A stretch of DNA of 9,720 nt from Saprospiraceae bacterium (GTDB lineage: Bacteria > Bacteroidota > Bacteroidia > Chitinophagales > Saprospiraceae), in NCBI GenBank assembly GCA_020630455.1, contig JAHDBK010000105.1, forward strand, positions 1 through 9,720, given 5' to 3'. The notes beneath the pieces were generated by a model. That model searched no databases and was not told the DNA's origin. It saw only the letters and a list, made by a program, of their open reading frames with translations. Both the position numbers and the translations under genes were made by a program. Below are positions 1 through 7,943 of the stretch, piece after piece. The number at the start of each line of letters is the position of its first letter. The first letter of the stretch is position 1.

Positions 1-23
1 TGTTTTGTATTATAATATTAATT

Positions 24-1082
24 TTATAAAATCAACATAGCATCACCATAACTATAAAATCTATATTTTTCTTTAATAGCTTCCTTGTATGCTTCCATCA
101 TTAAATCATAGCCTGCAAAAGCACAAATCATGATAAACAAACTAGATTTAGGCAAATGAAAATTAGTGACCAATGAATTGGCAATATTGAAATCATAAGG
201 AGGATAGATGAATTTGTTAGTCCATCCCTCAGCTGATTTTAATAATCCTTCAGCGGAAACAGAAGATTCGACTGACCTCATACTTGTAGTACCAATTGAA
301 CAGACTTTCTTTTTACCTAATTTAGATGAATTAACAACATTTACGGCTTCTTCTGGAATCTTAAAATACTCAGCATCCATTTTATGTTTTGATAAATCTT
401 CAACTTCAATAGGTCTAAAAGTACCTAAACCAATATGCAAGGTTAATTCAGCAAAATTAACTCCTAGTAATTCTAATCTTTTCATTAATTCAGTACTGAA
501 ATGTAAACCAGCGGTAGGAGCAGCAACAGCACCTAACTCTTTTGCATATATAGTTTGATATCTATCTTTATCAGAATCTTCTGGATCTCTTTTAATGTAT
601 CGAGGTAGGGGAGTCTTCCCTAGTTTAAACACCGTTTCATTAAATTCTTCATCTGTCCCATCAAACAAAAATCTAACCGTTCTACCTCTTGATGTCGTAT
701 TGTCAATGACTTCGGCAACTAGTGCTTCAGTACCATCAGGATAATTGAAATATAATTTATTTCCAACACGTATTTTCCTTGCTGGGTCTACTAAAACATC
801 CCAAAGTCTTGACCTTCTGTTGAGTTCTCTCAACATAAAGACTTCAATCCTAGCACCAGTCTTTTCTTTTTTGCCATATAATCTTGCAGGAAATACTTTG
901 GTATTATTAAAAATCATTACATCGCCCTCATCAAAGAAATGGATTAATTCTTTAAAAATTCGATGTTCAATTTTACCTGTATCCCTATGGACTACCATTA
1001 ATTTAGATTCATCTCTTTCTTTAGATGGATATTTAGCTATTAATTCATCAGGTAAATTAAAATTGAATTGAGATAATTTCAT
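24..1082 (-). CDS. queA: S-adenosylmethionine:tRNA ribosyltransferase-isomerase
   Basis: Cytoplasmic enzyme of queuosine synthesis. It transfers and isomerises the ribosyl part of S-adenosylmethionine onto 7-aminomethyl-7-deazaguanine at the wobble position of tRNAs, giving epoxyqueuosine. The 352-residue length is normal for QueA. Visible family blocks are [13 protein letters not shown] (58-70), RYQTIYA (174-180) followed by [13 protein letters not shown] (184-196), [12 protein letters not shown] (216-227), [10 protein letters not shown] (264-273), [18 protein letters not shown] (302-319) and the C-terminal [12 protein letters not shown] (340-351). The protein starts at an ATG whose following residues ([14 protein letters not shown]) match the usual N-terminus. 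It stands alone on the minus strand, divergent from the ABC permease gene. No other queuosine gene is in the window. Identification is from family motifs and is very firm. Confidence 0.97.
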   Translation of the reverse strand: MKLSQFNFNLPDELIAKYPSKERDESKLMVVHRDTGKIEHRIFKELIHFFDEGDVMIFNNTKVFPARLYGKKEKTGARIEVFMLRELNRRSRLWDVLVDPARKIRVGNKLYFNYPDGTEALVAEVIDNTTSRGRTVRFLFDGTDEEFNETVFKLGKTPLPRYIKRDPEDSDKDRYQTIYAKELGAVAAPTAGLHFSTELMKRLELLGVNFAELTLHIGLGTFRPIEVEDLSKHKMDAEYFKIPEEAVNVVNSSKLGKKKVCSIGTTSMRSVESSVSAEGLLKSAEGWTNKFIYPPYDFNIANSLVTNFHLPKSSLFIMICAFAGYDLMMEAYKEAIKEKYRFYSYGDAMLIL

Positions 1083-1158
1083 ATATTATTGTATATTAAA
1101 TGAGTCTTTAAATGATAAAAAATTAAAGAAAATTTGTTATTTTTTAAGCAAACTGCTG

Positions 1159-1166
1159 CAAAAATA
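1159..1166 (-). promoter_or_regulatory. candidate -7 promoter element of queA
   Basis: Read on the minus strand this is TATTTTTG followed by CAGC, a full match to the Bacteroidota -7 consensus TAnnTTTG. It lies about 77 nt before the queA ATG, implying a 5' leader of roughly 70 nt. I see no clear TTG at the -33 position, so the assignment rests on one element in AT-rich DNA. Confidence 0.4.
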
Positions 1167-1356
1167 TAAAAATCTAATACTTAGTCATAAATTCATAAAG
1201 AAAACATGAGAAATTGTTATAAAAATTTAGAAAAAAAGGACTTAAATATGGATAAATTGGATTTTTATATATAAATACAATACATTTATCTTATAAGTTC
1301 AAATTTTTCAACTTTCTTTTTCAAATTTGTGTTGTATTAAAATCTATAGCTGATTT

Positions 1357-2610
1357 ATGATTACATTTTTTAAAATATTAGCAGAAAGTGTTGTTCAAGC
1401 ATTACAACAATTAACAGGAAATAAATTAAGAACTTTTTTATCTCTTTTAGGGATTACTATCGGTATATTTTGTGTTGTAATGGTACTCTCAGCTGTAGAC
1501 TCTATGGAAGAAAGTATTAGAGGAAGTTTTGATAAATTAGGCGATGATGTTATATATGTAGACCGCTTTAGTTGGGAAGAAGACCCAGGTGATAATTATT
1601 GGAAGTGGATGAGAAGACCTAATCCTGATTACCAAGATTATAAAGCCCTTTCTAAAAAATTGCGTTCTGCTAAACATGTGAGTTATACTAATTTTATAGG
1701 TTCAAAAACGATAGAATATAAATCAAGTAGCGTTAATAGAGCTTTTACGCTTGCTGTTACAGAAGATTATGATAAAATATTTAATTTAGAATTTTTATAT
1801 GGTCGATTTTATACGGACATAGAATCTAGATTAGGTAGTAATCAAGTAGTTTTAGGTTATCAAGTCGCTAAAACCCTCTTTGACAATGAAAATCCTGTAG
1901 GAAAAAAAGTTAAAATTCTAGGTAGAAAATGCCTTGTTATTGGTGTCCTTGATGAAGCTGGAAAAGACCTTATTAATCCCCTAAATTTTGATAATTGTGT
2001 GATGCTAACTTTTGAATTAGCTCGCAAAGTTACCAACGTAAAAAGCAATAGGGGTAGGGGAGGCTCAATAAATGTAAAAGCCAAAGAGGGCGTTTCTATG
2101 GATGAATTAAAAGATGATATAACAGGTGTATTACGAGCAAATAGAAGGATAAAACCCAAAGTTGAGAATAATTTCGCCTTAAATACTTTATCTATAATCA
2201 GTAAATTTATGGATACCTTTTTTGCTGTTTTAAAATCTGCTGGATTTGTAATTGGATTTTTTGCATTGCTAGTAGGTATGTTTAGCATAGCTAATATCAT
2301 GTTTGTTTCTGTAAAAGAACGCACAAGCATTATAGGAATTAAAAAAGCAATTGGAGCAAAATGGCAAGTCATTATGATGGAGTTCTTAATTGAAGCCATT
2401 ATACTTTGTATCATAGGTGGATTAATGGGAATATTTCTAGTGTGGATATTCAGCTACATTGTAACCAATTTGTTTGGCTTCACCGTATTCTTATCTATGA
2501 AAAATCTAATTATCGGACTCTTAGCGTCTTCAATTACTGGAATTGTATCAGGAATTATCCCTGCATTCATAGCAGCTTTTATGGACCCTGTAGAAGCTAT
2601 TAGAAAATAA
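1357..2610 (+). CDS. MacB/FtsX-type ABC transporter permease
   Basis: Inner-membrane permease subunit of the MacB/FtsX fold. One N-terminal helix (about 27-48, with the typical NKLRTFLSLLGITIGIF block at 22-38) is followed by a large periplasmic domain (about 50-288) and three C-terminal helices (about 291-318, 341-369, 382-409). The block VSVKERTSIIGIKKAIGAKW (317-336) is the cytoplasmic coupling segment after helix 2, and the protein ends in the usual DPVEAIRK. Length (417) is normal. Such proteins act with a LolD/MacB-like ATPase as mechanotransmission devices that move lipoproteins, peptides or drugs across the envelope. No ATPase gene adjoins it, so the partner must be elsewhere and the substrate is unknown. 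It is monocistronic: divergent from queA and convergent with the S4-domain gene. Confidence 0.93.
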   Translation: MITFFKILAESVVQALQQLTGNKLRTFLSLLGITIGIFCVVMVLSAVDSMEESIRGSFDKLGDDVIYVDRFSWEEDPGDNYWKWMRRPNPDYQDYKALSKKLRSAKHVSYTNFIGSKTIEYKSSSVNRAFTLAVTEDYDKIFNLEFLYGRFYTDIESRLGSNQVVLGYQVAKTLFDNENPVGKKVKILGRKCLVIGVLDEAGKDLINPLNFDNCVMLTFELARKVTNVKSNRGRGGSINVKAKEGVSMDELKDDITGVLRANRRIKPKVENNFALNTLSIISKFMDTFFAVLKSAGFVIGFFALLVGMFSIANIMFVSVKERTSIIGIKKAIGAKWQVIMMEFLIEAIILCIIGGLMGIFLVWIFSYIVTNLFGFTVFLSMKNLIIGLLASSITGIVSGIIPAFIAAFMDPVEAIRK

Positions 2611-2663
2611 TTTTCTCTCATTTAAAAGTTTTCAAAAAGCGATATTATTATTTTAATATATAG

Positions 2664-2716
2664 TAATTTACACTATGGTAAATATATTTCCTATAATTTA
2701 CATTATGTTAAGTATA
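2664..2716 (+). repeat. two tandem copies of a 23-bp element, period 30 bp
   Basis: Copies at 2664-2686 and 2694-2716 agree at 20 of 23 positions, both beginning TAATTTACA and ending in TATA. The differences are at C/T, G/T and A/G positions. The first copy contains the short inverted repeat TTTAC-GTAAA around ACTATG. The second overlaps the terminator-like hairpin at 2688-2725. They sit in the non-coding gap between two convergent genes. Function unknown; a local duplication is the simplest explanation. Confidence 0.6.
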
Positions 2717-2725
2717 GGAATTTTT
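2688..2725 (+). terminator. terminator-like hairpin after the ABC permease gene
   Basis: An 8-bp perfect inverted repeat, TTCCTATA (2688-2695) and TATAGGAA (2713-2720), encloses a 17-nt loop and is followed on the plus strand by TTTTT (2721-2725). It lies 78 nt past the permease stop codon. The stem is short and AT-rich with a long loop, so termination activity is inferred. Confidence 0.4.
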
Positions 2726-2865
2726 AATCTATCCTATTAATCATTTCATTATATATTTTAGTATAAAAAAAGAAATTAAAAATAGAAGGAAATTTTAAAG
2801 TAGGCAGAAGATTTTAAATTATTTAAAACTATATAGGCGTAAGTATACTATGAGTAATATTTAAA

Positions 2866-3282
2866 TTATAGTTCATCTTCATCAAACCAATCCCATTCGT
2901 TTTCATCATCTTTGAAGTCATCGATTTTGCGACGGTCTCTTTTAGTGGGACGACCTGTTCCTTTATCACGTTTTTCGGCTGCTGCTTTTCCTATATACCA
3001 ATTTTTATATTTATTCATTTCATCTTCTGGAGTAAGATTTTCATAGCATTCTACGGCAATAGGGGCTCCTACCCTACTTTTGAGGAGCTTTTTTACCTCA
3101 AATAACATATTAAATCCGTTTTTCTTAACTTCTAGTCTTTCTCCAATGGTGATTGGATAAGAAGGCTTTAAATTAGTACCTTCTATCTTCACTTTACCTG
3201 ATTTACAGGCATTTGTAGCCATGGTACGAGATTTAAAAATACGAACTGACCACAACCATTTATCTACTCGTACTTTTTCCAT
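2866..3282 (-). CDS. hslR: S4-domain RNA-binding protein, Hsp15 family
   Basis: Small cytoplasmic RNA-binding protein of 138 residues. An S4 fold occupies about residues 3-65, with VRVDKWLWSVRIFKSRTMAT at its start and a GKVKIEG turn (29-35). A basic tail carries the Hsp15 signature GRPTKRDRR (110-118), followed by an unusually acidic end rich in D, E and W (about 121-138). In E. coli, Hsp15 binds free 50S subunits carrying a stalled peptidyl-tRNA and helps recycle them; the same role is inferred here. The gene begins 32 nt after the stop of the DUF445 gene on the same strand, so the two are probably co-transcribed, with this one second. The family call is firm; the symbol is by homology of motifs. 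Confidence 0.9.
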   Translation of the reverse strand: MEKVRVDKWLWSVRIFKSRTMATNACKSGKVKIEGTNLKPSYPITIGERLEVKKNGFNMLFEVKKLLKSRVGAPIAVECYENLTPEDEMNKYKNWYIGKAAAEKRDKGTGRPTKRDRRKIDDFKDDENEWDWFDEDEL

Positions 3283-3314
3283 TTTATAAAGAAAATTTGT
3301 TATTAATAGGCATT

Positions 3315-3920
3315 TTATTGTAAGAAATACAATATGGTGGCTTGACTTAATCCAACTATAAATCCAATGACACCACCTAAGATTTCAATAAATTTAAATT
3401 CTTTGCTTAGGATATCATTCATCACTTGCTCTAGCCTATCAGTTGATAATTCAGAAAATTTTTCGGTAATCATTTCCTCAATATCTATATTATCTTCAAA
3501 ATGTTGGATATATTGATCCATCATATCAGGCAATTGAAGCCTAACTTCGTTTAGCATTTCATCTCTAATCTCCAACTTCAATTTTTTAGTAGCAAACATA
3601 GAAACTAAAGGAAATCGTTGAGGCATTTTATCTTCAAGAAAATGATCCATTTTTACCTCTACAGTTTCATAGATTTTATCCATGCTTTGTTTAGTCACTA
3701 CCCTTTGCTTTATATCATCAATTGATAACAACTCGTCTGATACTACCTTACCAATTTTTAGAGCAATTTGTTCCTGACGCTTAGGAAAAATTCCTTGAAA
3801 TGTTATTCCTAAGAACTTTTTGGGTTCTTTAGGATGAAAAAGCATTTTTACCGCAATAAAATTAGTAAACCATCCTAATAAGGCACCAACAACAGGTAAT
3901 AATACAAAATTTAACCACAT
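3315..3920 (-). CDS. DUF445 family inner-membrane protein
   Basis: A 201-residue protein with one hydrophobic segment at each end (about 3-23 and 178-199) and a charged, helical middle. The N-terminal block GALLGWFTNFIAVKMLFHP (12-30), the GIFPKRQEQIA block (43-53) and the C-terminal FIEILGGVIGFIVGLSQ (177-193) are hallmarks of the DUF445 (YheB-like) family. The two terminal helices anchor the protein, leaving the middle on one side of the membrane. The biochemical role of the family is not established. It is shorter than many DUF445 proteins of other phyla, but both conserved ends are present, so it looks intact. It probably leads a two-gene unit with the S4-domain gene and lies 81 nt downstream of the DUF389 gene. 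Confidence 0.9.
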   Translation of the reverse strand: MWLNFVLLPVVGALLGWFTNFIAVKMLFHPKEPKKFLGITFQGIFPKRQEQIALKIGKVVSDELLSIDDIKQRVVTKQSMDKIYETVEVKMDHFLEDKMPQRFPLVSMFATKKLKLEIRDEMLNEVRLQLPDMMDQYIQHFEDNIDIEEMITEKFSELSTDRLEQVMNDILSKEFKFIEILGGVIGFIVGLSQATILYFLQ

Positions 3921-3981
3921 ATATTATGTTAGCAATTGTTATTGCTATTCTATTATTTTATAAAAAATATTCTTTATTAAT

Positions 3982-3997
3982 ATTGTAATAATACAAT
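3982..3997 (-). terminator. weak AT-only hairpin between the DUF389 and DUF445 genes
   Basis: ATTGTA (3982-3987) and TACAAT (3992-3997) form a 6-bp stem with a 4-nt loop just past the DUF389 stop. No compact T-tract follows directly on the minus strand. It may slow transcription, but it is too weak to say that the DUF389 and DUF445 genes are separate units. Confidence 0.2.
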
Positions 3998-4001
3998 GTA
4001 A

Positions 4002-5423
4002 TTAATAAACAATTAAAGTATCTAATTGGGTTTTAATTTTAACAAATTTATATAATTTTTCACGAGCTTCAGGAGTGTTATATTTATCATCTTTCCATTT
4101 TATTAATAATAATGGCATATTGTCTATATCGCTTTTTGTTAAATCTATTCTCTCTAAACCTTCTACAAATATTTGTGCTTCATCTACAATAGTTTCTATA
4201 GTTCTTGCAGTTTTCAAGCTGTCATTTTGTAATTTTAACTGTTGAATTTGCTCATTTTTCTCTTCTTCAAGTTTAGCTAATTCAGTGAGTTTTTGAGAAT
4301 TTTGGGACTGAATTTCATCAATTTGTTTATCAAATAATTTTTGAAAATTATTTGTTGGTTCTTGAATTATAATGGGGTTAATTAATCCAATTTCTCTTAA
4401 TTCTTTCTCAAAAGACCGAATTGAATCTGCACTTAAAAAATTATTATTTTTAGAATAATATTCTACAAATACAGTAGTTATCGTATCATTAGTATTCTTA
4501 ATATTATGTGATATATAATTCCTACCATTGGTATTAAAATGTGAATTCATAAATTCTTCCACTTGCTGATTTACTCTTACAGTATTAATAACTTGGTACA
4601 TGATTTTTGCACTAGGTATCAAAACAATGATACTAAAAATAGCTATCACTAGAGTAGTTCTTTGTTTTTCTCTTTTATTAATATATGATTTATATGGAAA
4701 CTTAAAATACCTCACCATTAAATAAGTGGTTAAAGCAATAAAAACAGAGTTGACAAAGAATAAATAAAAAGAATTGAGGAAAATTGACCAATCCTCTCCT
4801 TTTACTAAACCATAACCAGCTACACATAAGGGCGGCATTAAGGCAGTTGCGATTGCTACACCCGGTATGGCGTTTGATTTATCTTTTCGAGAAGAGGATA
4901 TAATACCTGCTAGGCCACCAAATATAGCGACACAAGCATCCAAAAAAGTAGGAACTGTTCTCGCCTTAATTTCATCAGTAAAATTACCAAATGGAGTTAT
5001 CCAAAAATAAACAACGCTTGTAATCAATGCAATTACAATGGCAATAAAAAAGTGCTGTAAAGAAACATAAAAAGTTTCCCTATCATTAATACCTATACCC
5101 AATCCAACACCTAAAATAGGAGACATCAAGGGGGAAATTAACATAGCACCAATGATTACAGCAGGAGAATTTAAATCTAAACCCAATGATGCAACCATAA
5201 TAGAACACATTAAAAGCCATACATTAGCTCCTTGCATTCTTTTATTGTTTTTGATATTGGCAATTGTTCCTTCTTTATCTAAATCATCACTTAAATCCAA
5301 CATTTGATCAAGGAACTCCCCTACTCCTGATATAAATTCCCAAAAACCCGATTGGATTCTCTTTCTAGATTTAATTTCTTTTTCTTGAATTATTTGTTCT
5401 CTATCTTCGTTTTGATTTTCCAT
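4002..5423 (-). CDS. DUF389 (TIGR00341-like) multi-pass membrane protein
   Basis: A 473-residue protein with a charged N-terminal cytoplasmic region (1-65), about seven membrane helices (near 67-83, 86-111, 122-142, 158-176, 187-206, 212-237, 256-276) and a long soluble C-terminal domain. The DUF389 hallmarks are clear: GLDLNSPAVIIGAMLISPLM (81-100), continuing PILGVGLGIGINDR, and GVAIATALMPPLCVAGYGL (188-206). Residues about 365-405 (runs of Q, E, L and K) look like a coiled coil, which suggests oligomerisation. The family has no established substrate. It has its own promoter-like element upstream. The start ATG is the only good one before the conserved core and is followed by a typical hydrophilic leader. 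Family call firm, function unknown. Confidence 0.92.
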   Translation of the reverse strand: MENQNEDREQIIQEKEIKSRKRIQSGFWEFISGVGEFLDQMLDLSDDLDKEGTIANIKNNKRMQGANVWLLMCSIMVASLGLDLNSPAVIIGAMLISPLMSPILGVGLGIGINDRETFYVSLQHFFIAIVIALITSVVYFWITPFGNFTDEIKARTVPTFLDACVAIFGGLAGIISSSRKDKSNAIPGVAIATALMPPLCVAGYGLVKGEDWSIFLNSFYLFFVNSVFIALTTYLMVRYFKFPYKSYINKREKQRTTLVIAIFSIIVLIPSAKIMYQVINTVRVNQQVEEFMNSHFNTNGRNYISHNIKNTNDTITTVFVEYYSKNNNFLSADSIRSFEKELREIGLINPIIIQEPTNNFQKLFDKQIDEIQSQNSQKLTELAKLEEEKNEQIQQLKLQNDSLKTARTIETIVDEAQIFVEGLERIDLTKSDIDNMPLLLIKWKDDKYNTPEAREKLYKFVKIKTQLDTLIVY

Positions 5424-5457
5424 ATCATTTCATTTTCATGATAGTGAATTTATGACG

Positions 5458-5465
5458 CAAATATA
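5458..5465 (-). promoter_or_regulatory. candidate -7 promoter element of the DUF389 gene
   Basis: On the minus strand this reads TATATTTG followed by CG, a full match to the Bacteroidota -7 consensus TAnnTTTG. It lies 34 nt before the ATG, implying a leader of about 28 nt. No clear -33 TTG is visible. Confidence 0.45.
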
Positions 5466-5524
5466 TAAAAACGACACATAAGTATTTAGTAATGAGTATA
5501 AAGTAAAGAGAAAAACTATAAAAA

Positions 5525-5606
5525 AAGTCCAGTCAGAAATATTCATCTGATATTTTATAATCAATTCATTCATTTTGAACTTAAAAAATTGAGAATACTT
5601 GGACTT
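5525..5606. repeat. nested imperfect inverted repeats upstream of the DUF389 promoter
   Basis: Three short arms occur in order and pair with their complements in reverse order: AAGTCCA (5525-5531) with TGGACTT (5600-5606), then TATTC with GAATA, then TCAATT with AATTGA. Unequal spacers between the arms would leave large bulges on the left side. It lies between the terminator of the response-regulator gene and the DUF389 promoter. It could be a degenerate palindromic element or chance in AT-rich DNA. Confidence 0.3.
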
Positions 5607-5634
5607 GCTTAATACCGCTTATTATAAAAGCCAT

Positions 5635-5699
5635 ATACCCATTTGGCACAAAAAAAGATAAAGAATAGTCTTTATCTTTTTTTGTGCTAAATGGGGTAT
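5635..5699 (-). terminator. long near-perfect hairpin directly after the LytTR regulator gene
   Basis: The left arm (5635-5664, starting ATACCCATTTGGCAC) pairs with the right arm (5669-5699, ending ATGGGGTAT) over about 30 bp, with one G-T pair, one single-base bulge and a 4-nt loop. The right arm touches the regulator's stop codon. On the minus strand the inner part gives GATAAAGA/TCTTTATC followed by TTTTTTT, i.e. a stem with a U-tract and a matching A-tract on the other side, as in bidirectional intrinsic terminators. The outer GC-richer arm makes it longer than a standard terminator. Confidence 0.7.
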
Positions 5700-6443
5700 T
5701 TATAGTTTATTACTATTAATTAAATCTAATAATTCATCCCTGTAATTTTTCCCAATAGGAATATGTTTTGTATCATTTTTTTCAACTACCTCAATCATAT
5801 TACCTATCAATGCTTGTATTTTATCTAAATTAATTATGTAAGACCTATGTACGCGTTTGAACATAGCTTTAGGCATTTTTTCTTCCAAACTTTTCATGGT
5901 TTGAAGTGTAATAACCCTGCCCTGCTCCATCCTTATAATGACATAATCTTTTAGACCTTCTATATAAATGATATCATTGAAGTTGACACGTACTAATTTT
6001 TTATCAGATTTGACAAAAATAAACTCCTTTTGAACGTCTATTTCATCAGATTGAGGAATTTCGTCTTTTTTGGCATTTTGTAATTCAAATAATTCCACTG
6101 CTCTATTTACAGATTTCATAAACCTATCAAATGATATTGGTTTTAATAGATAATCAACTGCGTTTAATTCAAAGCCTTCTAAAGCATATTCAGAGTATGC
6201 TGTAGTAAAAATTACTAAAGGGGGATTCTTTAGAGTTCTTAAGAAGTCAATACCTGTTAATTGAGGCATTTGAATATCCAAAAACATTAAATCTATATCT
6301 TCTGTTTCTAATACATCCTTTGCTTCAATAGCATTACTGCACTTTCTAACTAATTGTATCGTGTCAGGTATCTTTTGTATAAAAGTTTCTAATACATCCA
6401 AAGCTAAAGGTTCGTCGTCTACTATAATTGCTCTTAACATCAT
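5700..6443 (-). CDS. LytTR-family response regulator transcription factor
   Basis: Two-domain DNA-binding response regulator of 247 residues. The receiver domain (about 3-120) shows the acidic pair D9-D10, the phospho-acceptor D56 in DLMFLDIQMP, the T80-T81 switch position in VIFTTAYSEYA and K101 in the LLKPI block. A short linker rich in D, E and Q leads to a LytTR DNA-binding domain (about 139-244) with VRVNFNDIIYIEGLKDYVII (151-170) and FKRVHRSYIINLDKI (195-209). In Bacteroidota these regulators are normally paired with a membrane histidine kinase of the LytS/YehU type, but none is encoded next to it here, so its kinase and target genes are unknown. The start has two adjacent ATGs; the first is used here. 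All catalytic receiver residues are intact. Confidence 0.95.
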   Translation of the reverse strand: MMLRAIIVDDEPLALDVLETFIQKIPDTIQLVRKCSNAIEAKDVLETEDIDLMFLDIQMPQLTGIDFLRTLKNPPLVIFTTAYSEYALEGFELNAVDYLLKPISFDRFMKSVNRAVELFELQNAKKDEIPQSDEIDVQKEFIFVKSDKKLVRVNFNDIIYIEGLKDYVIIRMEQGRVITLQTMKSLEEKMPKAMFKRVHRSYIINLDKIQALIGNMIEVVEKNDTKHIPIGKNYRDELLDLINSNKL

Positions 6444-6487
6444 TGTTTATTTTTGATTGATAAAATTTGTTTTGAAATCATTATCTC

Positions 6488-6516
6488 GAAAGATACCTTT
6501 ATTAACGAATTATCAA
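6488..6516 (-). promoter_or_regulatory. weak candidate promoter of the LytTR regulator gene
   Basis: On the minus strand TATCTTTC (6488-6495) matches the Bacteroidota -7 consensus TAnnTTTG at all but the last base. A TTG (6514-6516) sits 18 nt upstream, where the -33 element is expected. The ATG lies 44 nt downstream. Plausible but easily produced by chance. Confidence 0.25.
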
Positions 6517-6638
6517 TAATTTAGGTTACTTCGTATAGACAAATACTTGGATTTTATAGATAAACATTTGCTTTTTATTAATAAAGTATTAACATTTTAT
6601 TTTTTAAAATAAATTTAATTAATAACAAAATCTCTTTA

Positions 6639-7943
6639 TTATTTAAATCTAATTGCTTTTACTGGAGCAATGAAATTTACTAAGATTGATGGAATGATTA
6701 AAACCAATACTGTTATAATTAATGTTCCAATATTTAAACCTAAAATTAATAAAAAATCTAAAGAAATTGGAGCAACAGATACATAATAATCCTCTTCAGG
6801 TAAACGAATAATCTTAGCATATTTTTGAATTAAACACAAACTAATACCTATTATATTGCCAATTAGTAATCCAATACTCGTAATATATGCCCCATAATAA
6901 AGAAAAACATGTCTAATCACAGCATTTTTGGCTCCCATCGCCTTTAGAATACCTATCATATTAGTTCGTTCTAAAATCAAAATAATAAGGGCTGTAACCA
7001 TATTGATAATCCCTACAATTATCATTAAAACCAGTATAAAAACTTCAGTTGTATTTTGTAAATCAAGCCACCCAAATATATTGGGCTCCATATCTTTTAT
7101 ATTGGATGAATATAAGTCCATAGGTAAATTATCATAAATAACTTCACTTAATGGTTCTAAATCATCAATATTCTCAACAAAGACTTCAAAGCCAGATACT
7201 TGATCTTCCTTCCATCCATATACATCTTGTAAAACCCTAAGGTCAATCAAAGCAAATTTGGTATCATATTCTTCTAGACCTGTTTTATAAATTCCTTTTA
7301 CTTCAAATCTTTTTTGAATTTGGTCATCACCTGTTACAAAGTAAACCAACAATCGATTACCAAGAGAGAGTTCTAGCCTTTTGGCAGTTTGTTCAGATAT
7401 AATAATCCCGTCATTTTTTAGGGTATCGTTATAAAGAAGTATTTCCCCTTCTTTTATGAATTTTTGAAGATGTTCCCAATTGTAATCTTTGCCAATTCCT
7501 TTTATAATGATGCCCTCTATTTCTTTTTTGGTTTTAATGACACCTATTTTTTGGACATACATTTGTATGTGGTCTACGCCTCCTTTGGTTTCTTTTTCTC
7601 TAACCCAATCCTCAAATTCATAACCTAAAATTTTGACAGGAGCGGGATATCTAGCATAACCAATCGTATCTAAATCAGGATAAAAATCTTGATCAATAGA
7701 TATTGGAAAAGTTTCATAAGAATTTGAGCGAACTGCTTCATAATCCATAATATGAACATGACCTCTAAAACCAAATATTTTGGAAGATATTTCTTCTTTA
7801 AATCCTCGTATCAGTGATGTAGCTACTATCATCACAGACATACCTAATGCTATAGCAATTATCGCAATTCGGATAATGAGTTTAGCAAATGATTGATTTT
7901 GATTGCCTATGACTTTTTTAGCTATGAAAAAAGGTAAATTCAC
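6639..7943 (-). CDS. LolC/LolE-like FtsX-domain ABC permease
   Basis: Inner-membrane permease of the lipoprotein-releasing (LolCE) type, 434 residues. The N-terminal amphipathic start FFIAKKVIG is followed by helix 1 (about 22-45), a periplasmic domain (about 50-295) and helices 2-4 (about 299-324, 345-372, 396-420). Family blocks include IRGFKEEISSKIFGFRGHVH (45-64), ILERTNMIGILKAMGAKNAV (323-342), PEEDYYVSVAPI (382-393) and the terminal APVKAIRFK. The start is GTG: an in-frame TAA lies four codons upstream and the next ATG falls inside helix 1, so GTG is the only reasonable choice. It would work with a LolD ATPase to extract lipoproteins, but no ATPase gene is nearby. The substrate is inferred, and a role in another export process cannot be excluded. 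Confidence 0.92.
   Translation of the reverse strand: MNLPFFIAKKVIGNQNQSFAKLIIRIAIIAIALGMSVMIVATSLIRGFKEEISSKIFGFRGHVHIMDYEAVRSNSYETFPISIDQDFYPDLDTIGYARYPAPVKILGYEFEDWVREKETKGGVDHIQMYVQKIGVIKTKKEIEGIIIKGIGKDYNWEHLQKFIKEGEILLYNDTLKNDGIIISEQTAKRLELSLGNRLLVYFVTGDDQIQKRFEVKGIYKTGLEEYDTKFALIDLRVLQDVYGWKEDQVSGFEVFVENIDDLEPLSEVIYDNLPMDLYSSNIKDMEPNIFGWLDLQNTTEVFILVLMIIVGIINMVTALIILILERTNMIGILKAMGAKNAVIRHVFLYYGAYITSIGLLIGNIIGISLCLIQKYAKIIRLPEEDYYVSVAPISLDFLLILGLNIGTLIITVLVLIIPSILVNFIAPVKAIRFK

Noticed and set aside
208..558. Open frame on the plus strand inside queA
   Set aside because: It is antisense to strongly conserved QueA motifs, has low-complexity composition and no recognisable domain; it is a shadow of the queA frame.
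745..1071. Second plus-strand open frame inside queA
   Set aside because: Antisense to the conserved N-terminal half of QueA, with no domain or start context of its own.
1322..1329. CAAATTTG as a -7 promoter element for the ABC permease gene
   Set aside because: It misses the first base of the consensus, has no -33 partner, and lies only 27 nt before the ATG in very AT-rich DNA; not strong enough to annotate.
1860..2414. Minus-strand open frame inside the ABC permease gene
   Set aside because: Antisense to the periplasmic domain and helices of a clear permease; the predicted protein matches no family I know.
2406..2603. Overlapping plus-strand frame at the end of the ABC permease gene
   Set aside because: Frame-shifted copy of a region coding for conserved permease helices; no independent support.
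2812..2828. TTTTAAA/TTTAAAA inverted repeat downstream of the S4-domain gene
   Set aside because: Pure A/T 7-bp stem with a 3-nt loop and no T-tract; expected by chance in this composition.
6928..7137. Plus-strand open frame inside the LolC/E-like gene
   Set aside because: Antisense to conserved permease coding sequence; short and without recognisable features.
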